Source of the DNA: an uncultured Bacteroidales bacterium | GTDB taxonomy: Bacteria; Bacteroidota; Bacteroidia; Bacteroidales; P3 | Reading direction: 5' to 3' | DNA length: 64,000 nt | NCBI GenBank assembly: GCA_910578275.1 | Contig: CAJTPR010000001.1 | Location: 310,001-374,000 of the forward strand | Shown: positions 47,077 through 54,714 of the stretch, piece after piece | How the letters are laid out: the number at the start of each line of letters is the position of its first letter | Position numbering within the stretch: position 1 is the first letter of the stretch | Translations under genes and position numbers: made by a program | The notes under the pieces: model-generated | Databases searched by the model: none | Told to the model about the DNA's origin: nothing | What the model saw: the letters and a program-made list of their open reading frames with translations, nothing else

Positions 47077-47421
47077 ATGGTGTTCAAGGACGAGTTGCCC
47101 TCCATAAGCAAAGGGGCCTCCTTTTGCAGGTCCGAAAATGTCTGTGTTTCCACCCGGACTCCATGTATGGAGGGAAATGTGCAAAATCGAAGTATGATGC
47201 AGGACGAGAAATTCGTGGCCCGAAAGATCTTCGTGGGCAATGCGGTGAATCCCGATGCGAGTGTGAGAAAAGGAAACGTCACGATTTCCGCTCCGGCGCG
47301 AGCCACTTTCATCGGCAAGGAAAAGGTCGTGTTCGACAAAGGTTTCCGTTGCCAGCCTGGCGGCAGCTACAAGGTGATGCTGTTCCGGTGGCAGGCTATC
47401 GGGATTCCGATTGCCCGCTGA
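47077..47421 (+). pseudogene. Fragment with C-terminal beta module of a secreted protein
   Basis: A 114-codon frame continuing the IbrB-like reading frame immediately after its TGA. The segment VARKIFVGNAV, then RKGNVTISAPARATFIGKEK and GFRCQPGGSYKV matches the C-terminal module of the C25 remnant at 30261 (NVTIPSGKHVIF, GFTCETGGSFEI). It has no signal peptide and no start-specific features, so it is read as a leftover of a Bacteroidales surface protein. It could instead be translated by read-through or reinitiation. A short inverted repeat (CTCCAT-GT-ATGGAG) lies near 47157-47172. The following 47422-47511 holds only the promoter listed next. Confidence 0.45.
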
Positions 47422-47460
47422 TGCCATGTCCGCCCCTGCCTCCGCTCCTGATTCCTCCGT

Positions 47461-47492
47461 TTGTTTTATCGTGCCAAAAACCGTAAATTTGC
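47461..47492 (+). promoter_or_regulatory. Promoter of the coiled-coil-zapA unit
   Basis: TTTG (47461-47464), 20 bases, TAAATTTG (47485-47492): both elements of the Bacteroidota primary-sigma consensus at the right spacing, 19 bases before the GTG start of the next gene. Confidence 0.7.
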
Positions 47493-47511
47493 ATTTTAAG
47501 GCACTTCTAAC

Positions 47512-47823
47512 GTGGAAGACTTGGCAACTTTGGTTTCCGGAATCGAGAAAAAGGCGCGGAACTTGGCCGAAAGGCTGTCCGTGCTCGAAATCGAGAACAA
47601 GAAACTGAAAAGCCGGTTGAACGAGGCGGAAGTATCCTTGAGCCTGCAAAAAGGCAAAGTAAAAGAATTGGAAAACAAAAACAGCATATTAAAAGTAAGC
47701 GGCAGCCTCGGCTGCGGCAACGGGAAGCAAGACAGGCAAAAGGCCACGGCCGTCATTGACGGCCTGATCCGGGAAATCGACCGATGCCTGATGCTCTTGG
47801 ACGCGGAATCCGGATTGAGATGA
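47512..47823 (+). CDS. Coiled-coil protein encoded upstream of zapA
   Basis: The 103-residue protein starts with GTG at 47512, chosen because it lies just after a strong promoter and no ATG precedes the conserved-looking MEDLATLV. Most of it (about 5-60) is a heptad-like coiled coil (ARNLAERLSVLEIENKKLKS), followed by a helix near the C-terminus. Its stop overlaps the zapA start (ATGA). Genes of this type commonly precede zapA in Bacteroidota. A divisome role analogous to ZapB is inferred from position and coiled coil only. Confidence 0.75.
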   Translation: MEDLATLVSGIEKKARNLAERLSVLEIENKKLKSRLNEAEVSLSLQKGKVKELENKNSILKVSGSLGCGNGKQDRQKATAVIDGLIREIDRCLMLLDAESGLR

Positions 47824-48098
47824 ACACGATTCCCATCACCGTAAACATTTGCGAAAGGCCATACAAGTTGATGGTGAAACCCGACGACGAACCTCTTGTC
47901 AGGGAGGCGGCGCGGAAAATCAACGAAGGCTTGCGGAACTACGCGCAAAGCTACGCGTTCAAGGACAATCAGGATTTGCTGGCGATGGTTGCGTTGCAAT
48001 ATACCCTCAACTCGTTGAAGAACGAAAAGGAAATCAGCTACAGGGCCCGCGAATTGGCGGGACAGTTGCAACAGATAGACAGGACGCTTTCCATATAG
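47820..48098 (+). CDS. zapA: Cell division protein ZapA
   Basis: 92 residues from the ATG at 47820 (MNTIPITVNICERPY). An in-frame extension to 47784 lies inside the preceding gene and is not used. It has the ZapA N-terminal ITVNICERPYKLMVKPDDE with E-x-x-V-R-E-A-A-R-K-I-N and a C-terminal coiled coil (SLKNEKEISYRARELAGQLQ). ZapA cross-links FtsZ filaments at the division ring. The end of the gene is followed by 260 bases without a protein gene, described as a possible structured RNA. Confidence 0.9.
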   Translation: MNTIPITVNICERPYKLMVKPDDEPLVREAARKINEGLRNYAQSYAFKDNQDLLAMVALQYTLNSLKNEKEISYRARELAGQLQQIDRTLSI

Positions 48099-48154
48099 GG
48101 AGAAAAACCGCACGACCCGTCATACAGTTTGAAAACTCAACATTTTAAACTTTG

Positions 48155-48340
48155 GGGACGGGTTCCGGTTCGGGAAGGTAGGCTTTGAATTCCTTCGGGA
48201 ATCTCCTTTGGAGACATAAGAAACCTGAAAGAAAGGGCTGCCCCATGAATGATAGAGCAAGGAGTTTTCTTTAACTCTATAGGGTCTGCGGTTTTTCTTG
48301 CTTTCGACGTTCGACTTTCTTTTAATAGGCTCCTGATACC
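48155..48340 (+). ncRNA. Candidate structured RNA between zapA and rny (possible 6S RNA)
   Basis: The 260-base gap between zapA and rny lacks a protein gene. It holds several perfect hairpins: ATTCC-TTCG-GGAAT (48189-48202), TCTCC-TTT-GGAGA (48202-48214) and GAGTT-TTCTTT-AACTC (48262-48277). An AAACTTTG near 48147-48154 could be its -7 element. 6S RNA lies next to zapA in several bacteria, and I recall the same neighbourhood in Bacteroidota. The long-range stem and central bulge of 6S RNA could not be laid out by eye, so the ends and identity are uncertain. Confidence 0.4.
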
Positions 48341-48358
48341 ATAATAAAAACAAAAGAA

Positions 48359-49894
48359 ATGGAATGGAATGCCTTGTCCGCCATCGTGGCCTTCGTGCTG
48401 GGTGCGGGACTTTGGGCGGCCGTCAACGCGGTCGTCTTGAAAAGAAGACAAAAAAGGATACTCTCCGAGGCTGAGAACCAAGGCGAGATCCTGAAAAAGG
48501 AAAAATTGCTGCAAGCCAAGGAAAAGTTCCTGCAGATGAAAGCCGAGTACGACAAGAACGTACAGGAACGGAACGGCAACCTTGTCCGCAACGAAAACAA
48601 GATCAAGCAGCGGGAAAACGAAATCAGCCGCAAGCTCGAAGAACTCCAACGCAAGAACAACGAGCTTTCCACCTTGAAAGAAAACCTCAACAACCAGTTG
48701 CAGGTGGTGGGAAAGAAACAGCAGGAACTGGACAGGAGCCACGCCCAGCACGTCAAGCAGCTCGAGGCGGTGGCGGGTCTTTCGGCCGAAGAAGCCAAGG
48801 CCCAGCTCATCGAGTCGCTCAAGGACGAAGCCAAGTCGGAAGCCCTCAGCCAGATCAAGGACGTGGTGAACGAAGCCAAACTGACGGCCAACAAGGAAGC
48901 CCAGAAAATCGTCATCCAGACCATCCAGCGCACCGCCACCGAACACGCCATCGAAAACACGGTATCGGTGTTCAACCTCGAAAACGAGGAAATAAAGGGT
49001 CGCATCATCGGCCGGGAAGGTCGTAACATCCGTGCCCTTGAAGCACTTACGGGCGTGGAAATCATCATTGACGACTCGCCCGACGCCATCATCCTTTCGG
49101 GTTTCGACCCCGTAAGACGCGAAATCGCGCGGCTTTCGCTGCACAAACTCGTCACCGACGGCCGTATCCACCCCGCCCGCATCGAGGAAGTGGTGACCAA
49201 GACCCAGAAACAGATCGAACAGGAAATCATGGAAACGGGCAAACGCACCTGTATCGACCTGGGTATCTTGAACATGAGCAACGAACTGACCCGCCTCGTC
49301 GGCAAGATGAAATATCGCTCGTCCTACGGCCAGAACCTTTTGCAGCACGCACGCGAAACGGCCAACCTCTGCGCCACGATGGCCTCCGAACTGGGCCTGA
49401 ACCCCAAGATAGCCAAACGCGCCGGCCTTTTGCACGACATAGGCAAGGTACCCGACAACGAACCCGAACTGCCGCACGCCATCCTGGGCATGAAACTGGC
49501 CGAACGGTACAAGGAAAGTCCTGAAGTATGCAACGCCATCGGCGCCCACCACGACGAAATAGAGATGACCAACCTCATTTCGCCCATCGTGCAGGTATGC
49601 GACGCCATCTCAGGTGCCCGTCCCGGCGCCAGGAGGGAAGTGGTGGAAGCCTACATAAACCGCCTCAACAACCTGGAATCCTTGGCCTTGTCCTACCCCG
49701 GCGTGGTAAAGACGTATGCCATCCAGGCCGGTCGCGAACTGCGCGTCATCGTGGGTGCCGACAAGGTGACCGACGATCAGGCATGCCAGCTCTCGCTCGA
49801 CCTGTCGAAGAAAATCCAGGAAGAAATGACCTATCCGGGTCAGATCAAGATCACCGTCATCCGTGAGACACGGGCAGTGAACTACGCGAAATAA
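48359..49894 (+). CDS. rny: Ribonuclease Y
   Basis: The 511-residue protein has an N-terminal membrane helix (about 5-26), then a long coiled coil rich in Glu, Lys and Gln (about 30-180). A KH domain (GRIIGREGRNIRALEALTGVEIIIDDSPD region, about 218-246) and an HD domain with AGLLHDIGKV (metal-binding His-Asp pair) follow. C-terminal motifs include DAISGARPGARREVVE. RNase Y is a membrane-tethered endonuclease that starts mRNA decay. The last 13 bases overlap the convergent thioesterase gene. Confidence 0.97.
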   Translation: MEWNALSAIVAFVLGAGLWAAVNAVVLKRRQKRILSEAENQGEILKKEKLLQAKEKFLQMKAEYDKNVQERNGNLVRNENKIKQRENEISRKLEELQRKNNELSTLKENLNNQLQVVGKKQQELDRSHAQHVKQLEAVAGLSAEEAKAQLIESLKDEAKSEALSQIKDVVNEAKLTANKEAQKIVIQTIQRTATEHAIENTVSVFNLENEEIKGRIIGREGRNIRALEALTGVEIIIDDSPDAIILSGFDPVRREIARLSLHKLVTDGRIHPARIEEVVTKTQKQIEQEIMETGKRTCIDLGILNMSNELTRLVGKMKYRSSYGQNLLQHARETANLCATMASELGLNPKIAKRAGLLHDIGKVPDNEPELPHAILGMKLAERYKESPEVCNAIGAHHDEIEMTNLISPIVQVCDAISGARPGARREVVEAYINRLNNLESLALSYPGVVKTYAIQAGRELRVIVGADKVTDDQACQLSLDLSKKIQEEMTYPGQIKITVIRETRAVNYAK

Positions 49895-50292
49895 GGTTCC
49901 AGAAGCGCGGAAAGATACTCCGGACAACGGCAAGGCGTCAATCCGTCTTTCTTGACGAAGGCCAATTGCGAAAACCCATGGTTGAGCAGTTGGCCTTTTT
50001 CGTCATAGACCTCGTAACGGAAATCCATGCGCACGCCCTGCGGCATCTTCTCGACGATGGTCCTTACCGTAATCACGTCATCGTAATGGGCGGGCTTCTT
50101 ATAGTTCAGTTCGGCCTTGACCACGGGCATCATCACGCCCCTCTCCTCCATTTCCCGATATGACAAGCCCAACGCCCGCATCGATTCCCCACGTGCCATT
50201 TCGTAGAATTTCAAATAATTCCCATAATAAACGAAGCCCATCTGGTCCACATCCCCGTAACATACGCGGATCCTGGTATCGTGACTGTACAT
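49882..50292 (-). CDS. YbgC/4HBT-type acyl-CoA thioesterase
   Basis: The 136-residue protein of hot-dog fold. It has the motif CYGDVDQMGFVYYGNYLKFYE with the catalytic Asp (YGDVDQ), and conserved strands (VVKAELNYKKPAHYDDVITV, YEVYDEKGQLL). These are the YbgC/4-hydroxybenzoyl-CoA thioesterase family. It likely hydrolyses an acyl-CoA; the exact substrate is unknown. Convergent with rny; divergent from dnaA. Confidence 0.88.
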   Translation of the reverse strand: MYSHDTRIRVCYGDVDQMGFVYYGNYLKFYEMARGESMRALGLSYREMEERGVMMPVVKAELNYKKPAHYDDVITVRTIVEKMPQGVRMDFRYEVYDEKGQLLNHGFSQLAFVKKDGLTPCRCPEYLSALLEPYFA

Positions 50293-50715
50293 GATCTTTT
50301 GCTTTGGACGGGTAAAAATAAAGATTTTGCCGGTTCCCGGAAAAACAGAACCCCGGACCGAAACTTATCAACAACTTTGAACCGCCTCCGGAGGCGGATA
50401 TACGGAACTTCGCTTTCAACAATTTCCGGAAGAGATGCTTTGACATTCCGGAAACCGGTCCCGAGTCCGAAACGCGCACCCCTTCCATCGTTATGAAAAT
50501 ACAAATACATGAAAATCAATACATAACAAATCTACAAACTAATCAAACCAAGAATCCTCCTACATATTCTTTCCTAAAAAACAAGAGCCGACATACTTTT
50601 TTTTTATCTTTTTTCAACCCATCTTTGCATTGGAAAAACACCTGTTGACCGGTCCTGGAACAACGACTTATCAACAGTCCAGAAATATAATCCAAACGTT
50701 TTACTTTCAGCCACG
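50293..50715. other. Candidate replication origin/dnaA regulatory region
   Basis: The 423-base gap between the thioesterase and dnaA is the longest protein-free stretch of the replication cluster. It has two TTATCAACA near-consensus DnaA boxes (50365-50373, 50668-50676), an AT-rich tract (about 50510-50630, with a long T run) and a perfect 16-base palindrome CCGCCTCCGGAGGCGG (50382-50397). Two boxes are few for an oriC, so it may only be the autoregulatory region of dnaA. Confidence 0.5.
50620..50627 (+). promoter_or_regulatory. Possible -7 element for dnaA
   Basis: CATCTTTG, one base from TAnnTTTG, about 89 bases before the dnaA ATG, within the AT-rich tract. The DnaA-box-like site 50668-50676 lies downstream of it, in the predicted 5' leader. 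Confidence 0.4.
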
Positions 50716-52131
50716 ATGGAAAAAAACCACACCTCCATTTGGGAAGAGTGCCTTAAAATCTTCCGCGACAACTTAGGCGATTCGGCGAACTACAAGACCT
50801 GGTTTTCCCCCATCAAGGCCATAAAGCTGGATAACAACACGCTGACCATACAAGTACCCAGTCCGTTCTTCTACGAATGGCTCGAAGAACACTACGTGGA
50901 ACTGCTCCGTTCCGCCATCAAGCGCACGCTGGGACCCGAAGGCCGCCTGGAATACTCCGTCATAATGGACAACACCCATCCATACGCGGTAACCACCGAA
51001 AGCGGATACCGGAAAGAAACCCGGAACAAGCCCACGCCCATTCCCGTCACGAAGAAAGACCAGCCCCTGGACCCTTTCATCATTCCCGGGCTCAAGAAGA
51101 TAAAGGTCAATTCCCAGTTGAACCCCGACAATTCGTTCGACAACTTCGTGGAAGGCGAGTGCAACCGCCTGGCACGTGCGGCGGGCTACGCCATCGCCGA
51201 GAATCCGGGCAAATCGGCATTCAACCCCATGTTCCTCTACGGCGCGACGGGCTTGGGCAAGACCCACCTGATGAACGCCATCGGCCTTCAGGCCAAGATG
51301 AATTATCCCGACCTCACGGTCCTGTACGTGTCGGCCGAACTTTTCACCCAGCAATTCGTGGACGCGTGCAAGAACAAGTCGACGAACGACTTCACGCATT
51401 TCTACCAGCTCATCGACGTGCTGCTCATCGACGACATCCACAAGTTGGCGGGGAAAGACATGACGCAAGACGCCTTTTTCCAGATATTCAATCACCTGCA
51501 CCAAAGCGGCAAGCAACTGGTGATTTCGTCCGACAAGCCGCCGGTGGAACTGCAAGGCATCGAGCAACGCCTGCTCTCCCGTTTCAAATGGGGTCTGGCG
51601 GCCGATTTGCAGGTTCCCGACGTGAACACCCGTATCGCGATCCTGCAACGCAAGCTCCGTGCCAGCGGCGTGGAAATGCCCAAGGACGTGATCGAATACA
51701 TCGCCTACAGCATCTCCACCAACGTGCGTGAAATGGAAGGCGTACTCAATTCGCTCCTGGCACAGTCCATCCTCAACAAGAAGACCATCACGATGGAACT
51801 GGCGCGCAAGATGATTGACCAGATCGTGCACAATTCCGCCAAGGAAATCTCCATCGACTACATACAGAAAGTCATCTGCGACCATTTCGAACTGTCGGTC
51901 GACAAGATCCATTCCAACACCCGCCGGCGCGAAATCGTCATCGCCCGGCAGTTGGCCATGTTCTTTGCCAAGAAACACACCAAGAACTCATTGGCCGCCA
52001 TCGGAGCCCAATGCGGAAAGCGCGACCATGCCACGGTGCTGCACGCCTGCAAGACGGTCTCCAACCTTATCGAGACTGACAAGGCCTTCAAGAGCATGGT
52101 GGAAGAACTGGACAAAAAAATCAAAAACTGA
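50716..52131 (+). CDS. dnaA: Chromosomal replication initiator protein DnaA
   Basis: The 471-residue protein. Domain I begins WEECLKIFRDN and ends in a Pro-rich linker. The AAA+ domain has Walker A GATGLGKTH (176-184), Walker B VLLIDDIHKL and sensor motifs. The C-terminal DNA-binding domain has the signature RDHATVLHACKTV. It unwinds the origin in its ATP form. The next genes (methyltransferase, rarA, sufE) follow closely on the same strand, with an 8-base gap to the methyltransferase. Confidence 0.98.
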   Translation: MEKNHTSIWEECLKIFRDNLGDSANYKTWFSPIKAIKLDNNTLTIQVPSPFFYEWLEEHYVELLRSAIKRTLGPEGRLEYSVIMDNTHPYAVTTESGYRKETRNKPTPIPVTKKDQPLDPFIIPGLKKIKVNSQLNPDNSFDNFVEGECNRLARAAGYAIAENPGKSAFNPMFLYGATGLGKTHLMNAIGLQAKMNYPDLTVLYVSAELFTQQFVDACKNKSTNDFTHFYQLIDVLLIDDIHKLAGKDMTQDAFFQIFNHLHQSGKQLVISSDKPPVELQGIEQRLLSRFKWGLAADLQVPDVNTRIAILQRKLRASGVEMPKDVIEYIAYSISTNVREMEGVLNSLLAQSILNKKTITMELARKMIDQIVHNSAKEISIDYIQKVICDHFELSVDKIHSNTRRREIVIARQLAMFFAKKHTKNSLAAIGAQCGKRDHATVLHACKTVSNLIETDKAFKSMVEELDKKIKN

Positions 52132-52139
52132 GTCCTGCC

Positions 52140-52865
52140 ATGGCAACGGCCCGCTTGTTCCTGCTGCCCGTTTGTCTTGGCGACACTCCCGTAAGCGCGG
52201 TATTGCCTGCCGATTATCTTTCGGTAATAAAACCGTTGCGCGCCTTTTTCGTGGAAGACCCGCGTTCGGCAAGACGTTTTTTGCGCAAGGCAGGCTTCAA
52301 CGCCCCTTTCGAGGAAGTGACTTTCGTCGAGTTGAACGAGCATACCAAGGAAAACGACATGGAAAGCCTGTTGGAACGACAAGGCATCGACCCCGGGACG
52401 TTCGTCAGGCAAGACATCGGCGTGCTTTCGGAAGCCGGATTGCCCTGCGTGGCCGATCCGGGCGCGATGGCCGTCGACTGGGCACACCGCATCGGTTTGC
52501 AGGTGGTACCTTTGAGCGGTCCTTCCTCCTTGTTCATGGCCTTGATGGCCTCCGGATTCAACGGACAGGATTTCTGCTTTTCGGGCTACCTTCCCGCCGA
52601 AACGAAAGAACGGCGGACACGCATCGCCGAAATAGAATCCAAGGCGCGGAAGACAGGGCAGACGCAAATCTTCATCGAGACGCCCTACCGTAGCCGGCAG
52701 ATGCTGGAAAGCCTGCTGGAGACCTGTCGCCCCGACACGCGCCTGTGCGTGGCCTGCAACATCACCCTTCCCGACGAGCGCATCCTTACCCGCAGCATCG
52801 CCCAGTGGAAGAAGACGCCGATCGACATCAACAAGAAAAACACCGTATTCCTGATTTCCGCATGA
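52140..52865 (+). CDS. Tetrapyrrole-methylase-fold SAM methyltransferase (RsmI-related)
   Basis: The 241-residue protein has the RsmI-like pattern ETPYRSRQMLE near the middle, VLSEAGLPCVADPGAM and PLSGPSSLFMALMASG. These mark the SAM-binding tetrapyrrole methylase fold. It lacks the N-terminal GTLYVVATPIGN of true RsmI, and begins LFLLPVCLGDT, so it belongs to the divergent Bacteroidota branch. A ribosomal RNA or other RNA substrate is likely; 16S C1402 is not certain. Its stop overlaps the rarA start (ATGA). Confidence 0.85.
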   Translation: MATARLFLLPVCLGDTPVSAVLPADYLSVIKPLRAFFVEDPRSARRFLRKAGFNAPFEEVTFVELNEHTKENDMESLLERQGIDPGTFVRQDIGVLSEAGLPCVADPGAMAVDWAHRIGLQVVPLSGPSSLFMALMASGFNGQDFCFSGYLPAETKERRTRIAEIESKARKTGQTQIFIETPYRSRQMLESLLETCRPDTRLCVACNITLPDERILTRSIAQWKKTPIDINKKNTVFLISA

Positions 52866-54223
52866 ACCCGCCCTTGGCCGAACAATTACGACCCCGACGT
52901 CTGGAGGACTACATCGGGCAGACCCATCTGATGGGGCCGGGCGCGGTGTTGGAAAAAGCCATCCTTTCGGGAAACCTGCCCTCCATGATATTGTGGGGCC
53001 CTCCCGGAGTGGGCAAGACCACGCTGGCCTACTTGATTTCCAAGTATCTCGACCGCCCTTTCTTCTCGCTCAGCGCCGTATTGTCGGGCGTGAAGGAAGT
53101 GCGCGAAGTATTGGACAAGGCCGAACGCATGCAAAGATCTCCCGCCCTGGCAGGCCCGCCCTCCTTGTTCGAACCTGCCGCAGCACGTCCAAAACCGGGC
53201 AGCACGTCCAAACGTCCCATCCTGTTCATCGACGAAATCCACCGATTCAGCAAGTCGCAGCAAGACTCGCTTCTAGGTGCGGTGGAAAAAGGCAGCATCA
53301 CGTTTATCGGAGCCACCACCGAGAACCCCTCGTTCGAAGTCATCTCGCCGCTTTTGTCACGTTGCCAGACATACGTGCTGCAGCCGCTCTCCTCCCAAGA
53401 TCTGGACATCCTCATCGACCGGGCCGTGAAGCATATCGGGGAACGCTACCACCTCGACATGACCATAGAGGAAAGCCGTGCCTTGAAACGTGTTTCAGGC
53501 GGCGACGGAAGAAAGCTGCTCAACGCCATCGAACTGGTGGCAGGCGAACTCATGGCCGACCCGGCCAACACGGCGGAAGGCAAGCTGCCGCCGGTGACGG
53601 ACAAGCTGGTAACGAGCCTCATACAGCAAAACCTGGTAACTTACGACAAGAACGGCGAAAACCACTACGACATCATTTCCGCCTTTATCAAGTCCTTGCG
53701 GGGCAGCGATCCCAACGCCGCCGTATATTACCTGGCGCGGATGCTCGCCGCCGGCGAAGACGTCAAGTTCATCGCCCGCCGCATGGTCATACTCGCCTCC
53801 GAGGACATAGGCAACGCCAATCCCAACGCGTTGCTGCTGGCCAACGCCTGCTTCGACACGGTACACAAGATAGGGTATCCCGAATGCCGCATCACATTGA
53901 GTCAGACCGCCGTCTATCTGGCCTGCTCGCCCAAGAGCAACGCCTCCTACACGGCCATCGACGCGGCGTTGGCGGCCGTCAAGCAAACGGGCGACCTGCC
54001 CGTGCCCCTGCACTTGCGCAACGCGCCGACCAAGCTCATGAAAGACCTGGGTTACCAAGACGGTTACCGGTACGCGCACGACTTCGACGGCAATTTCGCC
54101 GAACAGGAATTCCTGCCCGAAAAAATCAGCGGAAGCGTGTTCTACACCCCCGGAGACAATCCCAAGGAAAACGAAATGCGCCATCGCCTCAAACGACTTT
54201 GGAAAGAAAAATACGGATATTAA
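52862..54223 (+). CDS. rarA: Replication-associated recombination protein A (RarA/MgsA)
   Basis: 453 residues from the ATG at 52862 (MNPPLAEQLRPRRLEDYIGQ). An in-frame extension to 52745 lies inside the previous gene. AAA+ motifs include Walker A GPPGVGKT (46-53), FIDEIHRF, and ATTENPSFEV (sensor 1). The C-terminal tetramerisation region has GLASEDIGNANP-like residues (here ILASEDIGNANP). It acts at stalled replication forks. A ~25-residue insertion in the lid near 100-120 (PSLFEPAAARPKPGSTSK) is a local oddity. Three bases separate it from sufE. Confidence 0.93.
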   Translation: MNPPLAEQLRPRRLEDYIGQTHLMGPGAVLEKAILSGNLPSMILWGPPGVGKTTLAYLISKYLDRPFFSLSAVLSGVKEVREVLDKAERMQRSPALAGPPSLFEPAAARPKPGSTSKRPILFIDEIHRFSKSQQDSLLGAVEKGSITFIGATTENPSFEVISPLLSRCQTYVLQPLSSQDLDILIDRAVKHIGERYHLDMTIEESRALKRVSGGDGRKLLNAIELVAGELMADPANTAEGKLPPVTDKLVTSLIQQNLVTYDKNGENHYDIISAFIKSLRGSDPNAAVYYLARMLAAGEDVKFIARRMVILASEDIGNANPNALLLANACFDTVHKIGYPECRITLSQTAVYLACSPKSNASYTAIDAALAAVKQTGDLPVPLHLRNAPTKLMKDLGYQDGYRYAHDFDGNFAEQEFLPEKISGSVFYTPGDNPKENEMRHRLKRLWKEKYGY

Positions 54224-54226
54224 GCC

Positions 54227-54655
54227 ATGACCATCACAGAAAAACAACAACAGCTCGTACGACAGTTCTCCGCCCTTTCCGAATGGATGGACCGCTATAC
54301 GCTCTTGATCGAAAAAGGAAAGGAATGCCCCGCGCTTGCCGATGGAGACAAGACCGAGGCGTTCCTGATCAAGGGTTGCCAGTCGCGCGTATGGATAAAG
54401 GCCGAATACGTGGACGGGAAAGTGTTTTTCAAGGCCGACTCCGATGCCGTGATCACCAAGGGGATAGCCGCCTTGCTGATTTACGTCTTTTCGGGCGAAA
54501 GCCCGCAAGACATCGTCGACGCGCCCGTGGACTTCCTCGACAAGATGGGACTCAAGGAACACCTTTCCCCCTCCCGTTCCAACGGACTGACCGCCATGCT
54601 CAAGCAAATCAAACTCTACGCATTGGCATTGAGCATGAAAGACAGGCAATCCTGA
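54227..54655 (+). CDS. sufE: Sulfur acceptor protein SufE
   Basis: The 142-residue protein has the catalytic Cys51 in KGCQSRVW, the position and context of E. coli SufE, and a C-terminal segment with GESPQDIVDAPVDFLDKMGLKEHLSPSRSNGL characteristics (cited in parts: SGESPQDI, LSPSRSNGL). SufE accepts persulfide sulfur from SufS, encoded at 13256, and activates it. It lies at the end of the dnaA-methyltransferase-rarA-sufE run, so its expression is separated from sufS. Confidence 0.95.
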   Translation: MTITEKQQQLVRQFSALSEWMDRYTLLIEKGKECPALADGDKTEAFLIKGCQSRVWIKAEYVDGKVFFKADSDAVITKGIAALLIYVFSGESPQDIVDAPVDFLDKMGLKEHLSPSRSNGLTAMLKQIKLYALALSMKDRQS

Positions 54656-54681
54656 AACCCGGACGATTTTTCAAAATTCGG

Positions 54682-54689
54682 TAACTTTG
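54682..54689 (+). promoter_or_regulatory. -7 element for the polyprenyl synthase gene
   Basis: TAACTTTG, a perfect TAnnTTTG match, 26 bases before the ATG at 54715 in the gap after sufE. Confidence 0.55.
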
Positions 54690-54714
54690 GGGATTTTTAC
54701 AGCAGCAACAGTCC

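Noticed and set aside
47157..47172. CTCCAT-GT-ATGGAG inverted repeat as a regulatory site
   Set aside because: Short arms inside a probably decayed fragment and no adjacent promoter; likely chance.
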